Shown piece after piece: positions 1-5,432 of a stretch of 8,949 bases of DNA (its first letter is position 1; each line of letters starts with the position of its first letter). This stretch comes from Minisyncoccota bacterium (GTDB lineage Bacteria; Patescibacteriota; Microgenomatia; UBA1400; PJMF01), in contig JAAZKO010000078.1 of the NCBI GenBank assembly GCA_012799795.1, positions 1-8,949 of the forward strand, read 5' to 3'. The translations under genes were made by a program, and so were the position numbers. The notes beneath the pieces were generated by a model. The model had not been told where the DNA came from and did not search any database. It saw only the letters and a program-made list of their open reading frames with translations.

Positions 1-1
1 T

Positions 2-544
2 TTAAGTAATCAATATCGCTTTATTCCAGAAGAAGAAGTTGAGGAAGAAACAGATTTTGCAGATGATGGATCTGAGCAAAACCCACTCAATTCAGAAGAA
101 CAAGCAGAATTTGTTGAATTTGATCAAAAACAGGTTAATTTAATTCAAGCTGGATTTGCTAAGGGCATTGATCAACGGACTGCAATCCTAATTGTTGAAC
201 ATCCAGAAGCCTATCTTGCTTATTTCATTGAGCAATTTGGTAAAAAAGAAGGCAAAAGAATCATGAAAACTGTGATGAAAGAAGCTCGGTCAATTTTGCA
301 AATTGATTGGGATTCAGCGGATGATTTTGAAGAAATTGGCAAAAAAATAGATTTATATTGTGCTGGTTATGACGAAATGAATGTTGAACATGCTAGAGAC
401 TTTATCTATAAGCTCCAAGACTATCGCAAAAAATTAATTGCTATGTATGGTGAAGCTCAGGGCAATCGTATTACTAATCAAGTTAAATCGATTGCCAAAA
501 ATATAATTTATCAAGATGAACAACAAGCAGAATCATTATCTTAA
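2..544 (+). CDS. C-terminal part of an unrecognised, mainly helical protein (5' end outside the window)
   Basis: I do not recognise this protein. The frame is open from the first bases of the window to the TAA at 542-544, giving 180 codons. The ATG at 263 is therefore very probably internal, and the true start lies upstream of the window. The visible part begins with a strongly acidic, low-complexity stretch (PEEEVEEE at about residues 9-16, then more Glu/Asp/Gln). It continues into a region rich in Lys, Glu, Ile and Ala that reads as several amphipathic helices and ends in a Gln/Glu/Ser tail. No membrane segment, signal peptide, cysteine cluster or catalytic motif is visible, so it is probably cytoplasmic or a cytoplasmic tail. 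It runs in the same direction as the wall hydrolase 200 bases downstream and could share a transcript with it, but two hairpins lie between them. An acidic linker followed by a helical domain could be the tail of a much larger protein. Confidence 0.75.
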   Translation, partial: LSNQYRFIPEEEVEEETDFADDGSEQNPLNSEEQAEFVEFDQKQVNLIQAGFAKGIDQRTAILIVEHPEAYLAYFIEQFGKKEGKRIMKTVMKEARSILQIDWDSADDFEEIGKKIDLYCAGYDEMNVEHARDFIYKLQDYRKKLIAMYGEAQGNRITNQVKSIAKNIIYQDEQQAESLS

Positions 545-575
545 TTTAATTAGACGTTATTATTACTAATTAGTT

Positions 576-612
576 TGAGGATTTTTTGAAATAAGCTTCA
601 ATTCAATCCTCA
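576..612 (+). terminator. Imperfect hairpin downstream of the first gene
   Basis: TGAGGATT (576-583) pairs with AATCCTCA (605-612). After a small internal loop, TTGAA (586-590) pairs with TTCAA (597-601), leaving a six-base loop. It starts 32 bases after the stop codon of the first gene. No T tract follows, so calling it a terminator is tentative. It could instead be an mRNA 3'-end stabiliser or a processing site. Confidence 0.35.
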
Positions 613-643
613 GCTCTTTAACAAGCAAACAAGAAAAATTGGG

Positions 644-701
644 CATTTAGTGACCCAAACAAGATAAATATTATTATTTGTTTTGTTTGGGTCACTAAGT
701 G
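644..701 (+). other. Long intercistronic hairpin, 27-bp stem with a 4-base loop
   Basis: Arm 644-670 pairs over its full length with arm 675-701, leaving only the loop TTAT at 671-674. Of 27 pairs, 24 are Watson-Crick. The other three (646-699, 663-682, 665-680) are T-G or G-T, which are allowed wobble pairs in RNA. The GC-richest part is GTGACCC with GGGTCAC. No T tract follows: the next bases are ATTGACCCATAAAC. It ends 43 bases before the chosen start of the wall hydrolase. It could be a terminator of the upstream gene, a 5'-stabilising structure or RNase III-type processing site on a joint mRNA, or a remnant of an inverted-repeat element. Confidence 0.7.
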
Positions 702-733
702 ATTGACCCATAAACTAAATTTTATATCCCACT

Positions 734-739
734 AGGAGG
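734..739 (+). promoter_or_regulatory. Strong Shine-Dalgarno AGGAGG that fixes the start of the wall hydrolase
   Basis: AGGAGG ends at 739, five bases before the GTG at 745. A GTG at 739 in the same frame overlaps the ribosome binding site and cannot be the real start, and the ATG at 743 is out of frame. This is the only clear Shine-Dalgarno sequence next to any start in the window. Confidence 0.85.
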
Positions 740-744
740 TGGAT

Positions 745-2520
745 GTGAAACACAAACTGTTTTACACCACCTTATTGGTGGTGATGTTGTCCCTCGCCGT
801 AATGGTGGGGCCAGCTTGGGCTGGTGAGACTTGGTTATCAACCCCAGTTGTTGGGGCTGCTAGATGTGGTGTGCCATTTGGTGCGCCTAACCCCATTGGT
901 GGTCAACCTTTCCATAACGCCGTTGATATGGCGTGCGGAATGTATCGGGCTCCAGTGCTCGCAGTAGCATCTGGAGAAGTGGTTTGGGCTAGTCAATGGC
1001 CTATTGGTTCAACACCAAACATGGGCCATGGCACAACCGTGGTCATTAAGCATCAGGATGGACTTTATACCTATAGTGCCCACCTTGATGGGGCTAATGT
1101 GCAAATTGGCCAAATGGTTGACCAAAATGCTGTGGTGGGTTATGTGGGCAATACTGGTTATGTAGATAAGCAGTATGGTCCCAATTATCACTTGCATTTT
1201 GCGGTTAGGAACTCTGGTCCATATGATAGTTATTGTTGGGATTTAAGCTGTTGGCTGAATCCTGACGATTATCTGGGAACAAATCCAGAGATTCCAAATC
1301 CACCAAATCCACCAAATCCACCCAATCCCAATCCACCGGAATCAAATTTAATCGCAAAAATCGATCAAATAATTGCGATTATTAGATATGTTCCTGGTTT
1401 TACCGATTGGGATGAAAAATGGGAAAAAATAAGGGATTATGTTCCTTATATCCCATGGATATTGGCCGGTATAACACTTTTGATGTTGCTCGGCCTTTTC
1501 TGGCTGCTCAAGCCAGTGTTAGGTTGGGTGGCCAACACCAACTGGTGGAGAAAGAGATACAAAAACGCCGAGCTGTTCTGGCTGGCGTTGATTATCAAAA
1601 TTGTGGGGCAAGGTCATCCTTACTGGGATCAAATTGCTCATTTCACAATTATTGCTTGGGTTTTTAATCTGGGAGAAGAAATAATTGAAAAGCTTTGGCG
1701 GCATTTTAATTACGATCCAGATTTAAAAAAAGGTGGTCCAGGGAAGCGAGAATGGCTAAGAAAGATGTTTAATACGATGTTTAACATCGTGATAATTATG
1801 TCTTTATTAGCTTATTCATGGGGTTTTTTCTTAATGGATTTAGATTTTCAGGAAATTCTGGATTTCTTAAAATGGTTTGAAGATCCTGATCCTCCTAATC
1901 CACCCCAACCTCCTCAACCTCCCGATCCGCCAGATCCTGATCCAGATCCAGATCCTAATCCACCAGATCCACCCAATCCGGGAGAGATCGTCTTTGATTG
2001 CAATTTTAATGCAATCAAAGCCGGCTTAGGGCCGGTGCAAGTGGGCTGTGACCAATTTGGTCTACCCACTTTCTCAATAATGTGGTGGAATGGTCAAAGA
2101 TTTGACTTCAGGATTCCACCAGAAATTTGGGCAGCGGCTTTAACCGCTGGCGACACCCCAGAGCAAGTACTTGGAATAATTGCTACTGCTAGCTCAGAGA
2201 GCACCGGGTTTAGCAATTATCAACAAGAAAACGAATGCGGGGCTTTAGGTGTTTGGCAGTTTTTGCCAGCTACCTACAGTCACTGGGCTGAGCCAGGATA
2301 TGAGGACCCTTCGTACCGCACCAATATTCCCATTGCGGCGAAAGCAGTGGGGAACATGATGGAGGGTGGTATGAGAGAAATCTATCTCATGGAAAAAGGC
2401 GAATTTACCTCCTGCTTTATGGGAGGGAGTGGGTGTTGGACTTGGAATCAACACTCGGCGCAAGCCGATTACGCCTACCGCATACTTTTTGCTCTAAAAG
2501 TTGCGGCTGGGTTAGAATAA
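745..2520 (+). CDS. Secreted/membrane bifunctional wall hydrolase: M23 metallopeptidase, membrane core, lytic-transglycosylase-like domain
   Basis: Predicted 591-residue protein starting at GTG 745, placed by AGGAGG five bases upstream. Residues 1-26 look like a signal peptide ending in GPAWA before GETW. Residues about 35-160 form a LytM/M23 domain with the Zn-site pattern: HNAVD (H57, D61), YSAHL (H113) and HLHF (H149, H151). This family cuts peptide cross-bridges of peptidoglycan. A Pro-Asn linker (184-198) leads to a strong membrane segment (about 233-258) and another at about 347-364. Basic stretches WWRKRYK and KKGGPGKREWLRK lie between them, placing that loop inside; it may hold two more hydrophobic helices. 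A Pro-Asp linker (380-412) precedes a lysozyme-like domain with a candidate catalytic Glu in SSESTGF (E485) and GVWQFLPATY (502-511), as in SLT/goose-lysozyme relatives. Both enzymes would face outside. Wall hydrolases of this kind serve conjugative or type IV secretion machines, among others. That role is inference; no secretion gene is visible here. Confidence is high for M23, moderate for the second enzyme. Confidence 0.88.
   Translation: MKHKLFYTTLLVVMLSLAVMVGPAWAGETWLSTPVVGAARCGVPFGAPNPIGGQPFHNAVDMACGMYRAPVLAVASGEVVWASQWPIGSTPNMGHGTTVVIKHQDGLYTYSAHLDGANVQIGQMVDQNAVVGYVGNTGYVDKQYGPNYHLHFAVRNSGPYDSYCWDLSCWLNPDDYLGTNPEIPNPPNPPNPPNPNPPESNLIAKIDQIIAIIRYVPGFTDWDEKWEKIRDYVPYIPWILAGITLLMLLGLFWLLKPVLGWVANTNWWRKRYKNAELFWLALIIKIVGQGHPYWDQIAHFTIIAWVFNLGEEIIEKLWRHFNYDPDLKKGGPGKREWLRKMFNTMFNIVIIMSLLAYSWGFFLMDLDFQEILDFLKWFEDPDPPNPPQPPQPPDPPDPDPDPDPNPPDPPNPGEIVFDCNFNAIKAGLGPVQVGCDQFGLPTFSIMWWNGQRFDFRIPPEIWAAALTAGDTPEQVLGIIATASSESTGFSNYQQENECGALGVWQFLPATYSHWAEPGYEDPSYRTNIPIAAKAVGNMMEGGMREIYLMEKGEFTSCFMGGSGCWTWNQHSAQADYAYRILFALKVAAGLE
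1294..1338 (+). repeat. Short tandem repeat coding a Pro-Asn linker
   Basis: A nine-base unit CCAAATCCA is repeated, coding Pro-Asn-Pro units (residues 184-198 of the wall hydrolase). It joins the M23 domain to the membrane part and is probably an extended spacer in the wall. Copy number may vary between strains. Confidence 0.8.
1882..1980 (+). repeat. Short tandem repeat coding a Pro-Asp linker
   Basis: GATCCA/GATCCT hexamers, mixed with CCTCCTCAA-type units, code alternating Pro-Asp, Pro-Pro-Asn and Pro-Pro-Gln (residues 380-412 of the wall hydrolase). It joins the last membrane segment to the transglycosylase-like domain. It differs in unit and charge from the first linker, so the two did not arise by simple copying of one another. 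Confidence 0.8.
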
Positions 2521-2542
2521 GATTTGTTTGCTTATAACGTAA

Positions 2543-2572
2543 GGGCCCCTCTGGATTTATCCAGAGGGGCCT
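2543..2572 (+). terminator. Perfect GC-rich hairpin after the wall hydrolase
   Basis: GGCCCCTCTGGA (2544-2555) pairs perfectly with TCCAGAGGGGCC (2560-2571) around the loop TTTA, and 2543/2572 adds a G-T pair. It starts 23 bases after the stop codon, where a terminator is expected. The usual T tract is missing (TAACAAAAT follows). The reverse strand also lacks one, so it may be a T-less terminator or a 3'-end protecting hairpin. Confidence 0.65.
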
Positions 2573-2766
2573 AACAAAATTCAGTTTAATTTAACACAAA
2601 ACTTTCATTTTTTAAATTTTATTTTTTTATTAACTCATTTTATCTCGTTCAACATTTGTTTAACCCTTTACTATTTATGGAAATAATAGATATTAAATAG
2701 ACTAGTTTTATCTTTTAACTCTTGCTTTGTTATTTTTTTATTGCTTTAATAGAGCTTGTTACCTTG
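2573..2766. other. AT-rich spacer with no gene seen
   Basis: This is very T-rich on the + strand with no credible coding frame, tRNA or extended inverted repeat. The only supported elements near it are the hairpin at its left edge and the -10-like box at its right edge. Confidence 0.6.
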
Positions 2767-2772
2767 TATAAA
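2767..2772 (+). promoter_or_regulatory. Putative -10 box of the propeller gene
   Basis: TATAAA lies ten bases before the ATG at 2783, and no Shine-Dalgarno is present between them. Transcription starting six to ten bases after the box would give an mRNA with at most a few leader bases. TTGCTT at 2741-2746 is a possible -35 element, but its spacing of 20 is longer than usual. Confidence 0.4.
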
Positions 2773-2782
2773 TCATTTGTTT

Positions 2783-4744
2783 ATGAAAATATCCTGCCCA
2801 AGATTTAAAGTAAATAAATTTCTTATTTTATTTTTATTACTCCCCTTAATTTTAGCTACTTGGCTGATTACTAATAGTTTAGTTAAAGCCTCAGTCACTT
2901 CAACTGCTCCAGTAGCTAATTTTCCCCAAGTTGATGGAGCAGTTTTTGCTACAGCAGTGAGTGACGATGGTAAAACCTTATATATTGGAGGTGATTTTGA
3001 TCATGTATATGTAGAAGATGTCGAAGGTGGAGTTGAGCGCCACAATCTTGTTGCCATTGATTTAGAAACCATGCTTGTAACTGATTGGAATCCTAGTCCT
3101 AATAATACTGTTTTTGATATCGAAATAGATGGAGATTATGTGCTAATTGGTGGTGGTTTTTATTATAACGTTGGTGAAGAAAAAATTAGTCAATTTGCTA
3201 AACTTCATCAAGATACTGGTCTAGTTGATGAAACTTGCACACCAAGTGTCATAAGAACTAGAGATTTTGAGATTTGTACAATATACGATATTGAGCTTAC
3301 AAGCGACTATATCTATCTTGGCGGAGATTTTGATCAAATTGATGATTATGTCAATGATGTACAAACTGTATATGGTCTAGCCAGACTTAATAGAGACGAT
3401 TGTACTTTGGATACCGAATGGCTTCCTGAACCTGATGGAACTGTACAAGCTGTTGAAGCTGTTGGCAATGATGTGCTGATCGGTGGAAGTTTTAATTTTG
3501 TCAATGACATTATCACTGGAGGACTAGTTAAAATTGATGGAGCAGATGATTCAATTGGTAATTTAATAACAACATGCAATCCAGGAGTTTTTTCTGATGA
3601 AGGAGAGATGATCTTTACCGTTTATGATATCGAATCTACTAACGATCACATTTATCTAGGTGGTGGTTTTAATCAAGTTCATTTAAAATCAAGAAATGGT
3701 TTAGCCAGACTGAATAATAACAGCACTTGCTCGCTAGATGAAAACTGGAATCCTAATCCAAACGGCACTGTTTATAGTATTACTGTTGATGAAACAGATA
3801 ACAGTGTTTATGTCGGTGGTTCTTTTGATAGCATTGGCAGTCAAGATGCTAGTGAATTTGCTAAATTAGATATTAATAGTGGTTTAACTGATGTTAATTG
3901 GAATCCGCAGATTTTGAGAGAAGAAGAGATAATAGCGCCTTGCACAGTCTATTCGAGCCTCATTACCGACAACTATCTAATTGTTGGTGGTCACTTTAAT
4001 CGAGTAGGAGCTGAAACAATTAGCGCTCTCGCCGCCTTCCCTTATGAGTTGCCTCCAAGTCCCACTTACACCCCCACTCCCGCTCCTGAATTAGCAACAG
4101 CTAATCAATCTACAAAAACTTCAAGTTCTTCTAAATCATCCAAAGCTGAATATATCCAAATCCCTGGCGCTACTAAAGACTTATTTACTAATACCATTGT
4201 GGTTCACCCCATTAAAGACTCAAATACTAAGGGGCAGCGGGTCCTATCTATTATCTTTCCTGAAACTTTTAATTTTAATGCCTATCTGTCAGCCAATCAT
4301 ACTACTGTCAGCCACTTGGCTAGTATAAGAGCAACTCTAAAAGAGACTAGTCATGCGGCCACTAATCCTGGTAACCTACTAATTGCTGGTTGGTCAGGTG
4401 GAGAACTAATGGGTTTTAGAGAAAGTAACACTATTTATTGGCAAGTAGGTGGAGTTCAGCAATTATTTTATAAAGCCTATCCAGCAGTTGATAAAGATGC
4501 ACCTATGATTATTCCAGAATTACAAAAAAAAGAATCAATCATTGCTTTAAAGTACACCGACTCCAACCTTATTCCGCCCGGAGAACCTGATACTAAATTT
4601 AATGAGACAACTCTCAGACTAGCTCATTCCATGGATGGTATTAACTGGCAAATTATTCCATCTTCAGTAGTTGATACAGTTAATAAAACAGTTGCAGCAC
4701 TAGCTAAAGTTGCTGGTTATTACACTATTGTGGGGCGGTATTAG
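2783..4744 (+). CDS. Secreted seven-bladed delta-60-type beta-propeller protein with unrecognised C-terminal domain
   Basis: Predicted 653-residue protein. ATG 2783 is preferred over the in-frame TTG at 2756 because it begins a normal signal peptide: basic MKISCPRFKVNK, then a hydrophobic LILFLLLPLILATWL core, mature part from about residue 37. Seven repeats follow, each with a strand, (I/L/V)xGGxF and a loop. The GGxF motifs start at about residues 69, 123, 180, 234, 293, 345 and 402. This spacing of 52-59 and motif match delta-60/DUF5122-like propeller repeats, so one closed seven-bladed propeller is likely. Odd and even blades alternate in sequence. A Pro/Thr then Ser/Lys linker (about 423-455) leads to a C-terminal region (about 456-653) rich in beta-strand patterns that I do not recognise. 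No LPxTG, membrane anchor or catalytic site is visible. The ligand is unknown; adhesion or glycan/protein binding at the surface is a guess. The gene converges on the DUF167 operon. Confidence 0.85.
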   Translation: MKISCPRFKVNKFLILFLLLPLILATWLITNSLVKASVTSTAPVANFPQVDGAVFATAVSDDGKTLYIGGDFDHVYVEDVEGGVERHNLVAIDLETMLVTDWNPSPNNTVFDIEIDGDYVLIGGGFYYNVGEEKISQFAKLHQDTGLVDETCTPSVIRTRDFEICTIYDIELTSDYIYLGGDFDQIDDYVNDVQTVYGLARLNRDDCTLDTEWLPEPDGTVQAVEAVGNDVLIGGSFNFVNDIITGGLVKIDGADDSIGNLITTCNPGVFSDEGEMIFTVYDIESTNDHIYLGGGFNQVHLKSRNGLARLNNNSTCSLDENWNPNPNGTVYSITVDETDNSVYVGGSFDSIGSQDASEFAKLDINSGLTDVNWNPQILREEEIIAPCTVYSSLITDNYLIVGGHFNRVGAETISALAAFPYELPPSPTYTPTPAPELATANQSTKTSSSSKSSKAEYIQIPGATKDLFTNTIVVHPIKDSNTKGQRVLSIIFPETFNFNAYLSANHTTVSHLASIRATLKETSHAATNPGNLLIAGWSGGELMGFRESNTIYWQVGGVQQLFYKAYPAVDKDAPMIIPELQKKESIIALKYTDSNLIPPGEPDTKFNETTLRLAHSMDGINWQIIPSSVVDTVNKTVAALAKVAGYYTIVGRY

Positions 4745-4780
4745 AGCTTAGGATTTTTTTTATTGTTACTGCTTTTAATT

Positions 4781-4812
4781 ACATATTCTTGAATATGTCA
4801 TTAGTGTTTTTT
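4781..4812 (+). terminator. Weak hairpin plus T run between convergent genes
   Basis: ACATATTC (4781-4788) and GAATATGT (4791-4798) form an AT-rich inverted repeat with a two-base centre, so the closing pairs must open to make a loop. A run of six T follows at 4807-4812 on the + strand, at the very end of the opposing DUF167 gene. It could end transcription of the propeller gene, but the stem is weak. On the - strand no T run follows it. Confidence 0.35.
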
Positions 4813-5029
4813 AATCAACTATTTTAAATATTTTATTTTTTACTTTAAGCCCTTTGATTAAAATTATTTTATTTTTTTTTATTTTTAAAAATTTAGCTAA
4901 TGCTTTGATCACTGCTTGGTTGGCCTTTCCTTCTAAGGCTGGTTCTCTGACGTAAACATATATTACATCATCCCTATTTTCTATTTTAGGATTTTTTGAT
5001 TTTGCATGTACTTGTACTGAAATATACAT
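4811..5029 (-). CDS. DUF167/YggU family protein
   Basis: This 72-residue protein has the full length and pattern of the DUF167 (YggU) family. It has an opening strand VQVHAKSK, a central VYVREPALEGKANQAV with the family hallmark EGKAN (residues 33-37), a helix IKALAKFLKI, and a closing IKGLKVKNKIFKIVD matching the usual glycine-basic-Lys ending. Family members are small alpha/beta proteins whose biochemical function is not established. It is the last gene of the - strand operon, 27 bases after the MazG-like gene. No Shine-Dalgarno precedes the ATG, which suggests translation coupled to, or dependent on, the genes before it. It is cytoplasmic, with no signal peptide. Identification is firm; function is unknown. 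Confidence 0.88.
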   Translation of the reverse strand: MYISVQVHAKSKNPKIENRDDVIYVYVREPALEGKANQAVIKALAKFLKIKKNKIILIKGLKVKNKIFKIVD

Positions 5030-5056
5030 AGCTAATAAAAAGCTTGTTTCTAGTAT

Positions 5057-5407
5057 TTATTTTTTTGCTTTAATTTGACGCGCTTCAATTTTTGTAAGAG
5101 TGTAGATGATGCGATCGTGCAAATTAATGTTTTTAATTCTAGCAAAGCGCAAAATTGTGACCAACAAATCACCTAGCTCTTGCTCATAAGATTCATCTGT
5201 TTGAGCTGCAATATTGGTTTTTTTCCGTCCATGTTCAGCTAAATAAGCGCGTGACATTTCACCCAGTTCTTCAAGCAAGCTTAAAATCATGATTGAACCA
5301 AATTCTTTTGAATAACGCTTGCCCTTATCAATTTTATCTAGAATTTTAAAATATTCCCCAAAGGGAGTGTCGTGATAGGGTTGGTTTTTATTTTTTTGTT
5401 TTTTCAT
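5057..5407 (-). CDS. MazG-like nucleotide pyrophosphohydrolase
   Basis: This 116-residue, mainly helical protein carries the divalent-metal motif of the all-alpha NTP pyrophosphatase superfamily. EELGE (E46, E47, E50) is followed 26 residues later by ELGD (E77, D80), which fits the ExxE(12-28)ExxD pattern. Enzymes of this group hydrolyse nucleoside triphosphates to monophosphate and pyrophosphate, often removing damaged or non-canonical nucleotides; the substrate cannot be read from the sequence. The length fits a single MazG-type domain, unlike the two-domain E. coli MazG. The N-terminus is short and basic, and the end is Lys-rich. It lies 25 bases after pcm and 27 bases before the DUF167 gene. 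No Shine-Dalgarno is visible, but a TATAAT lies upstream in the gap, so it could also be transcribed on its own. Alternatives within the superfamily are dUTPase-like or MazG-like proteins. Confidence 0.78.
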   Translation of the reverse strand: MKKQKNKNQPYHDTPFGEYFKILDKIDKGKRYSKEFGSIMILSLLEELGEMSRAYLAEHGRKKTNIAAQTDESYEQELGDLLVTILRFARIKNINLHDRIIYTLTKIEARQIKAKK

Positions 5408-5422
5408 AATTATTTTATTTAA

Positions 5423-5428
5423 ATTATA
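5423..5428 (-). promoter_or_regulatory. Possible internal -10 box before the MazG-like gene
   Basis: The - strand reads TATAAT here, 15 bases before the ATG at 5407, in the short gap after pcm. It matches the -10 consensus exactly, but the gap is nearly pure A/T, so chance is a real possibility. No good -35 was identified. Confidence 0.25.
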
Positions 5429-5432
5429 TTTT

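Noticed and set aside
703..728. TTGACC (703-708) with TATATC (723-728) as a promoter for the wall hydrolase.
   Set aside because: The spacing of 14 is too short for a standard sigma-70-type promoter, and TTGACC is explained by the repeated TGACCCA of the hairpin region.
545..744. A tRNA or other known structured RNA in the spacer before the wall hydrolase.
   Set aside because: No cloverleaf or CCA end. The structures seen are simple hairpins only.
1419..1704. Short open frames on both strands inside the wall hydrolase, and similar ones inside the propeller and glycosidase genes.
   Set aside because: They lie within long, domain-bearing genes and have no protein-like features or own start signals.
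1294..1980. Tandem short repeats considered as a CRISPR array or mobile-element repeats.
   Set aside because: They are in frame, code Pro-Asn and Pro-Asp linkers, have no spacers and no terminal inverted repeats.
2756..2782. TTG start of the propeller protein at 2756.
   Set aside because: It adds nine residues ahead of an already complete signal peptide and has no ribosome site; a TATAAA box lies inside the stretch.
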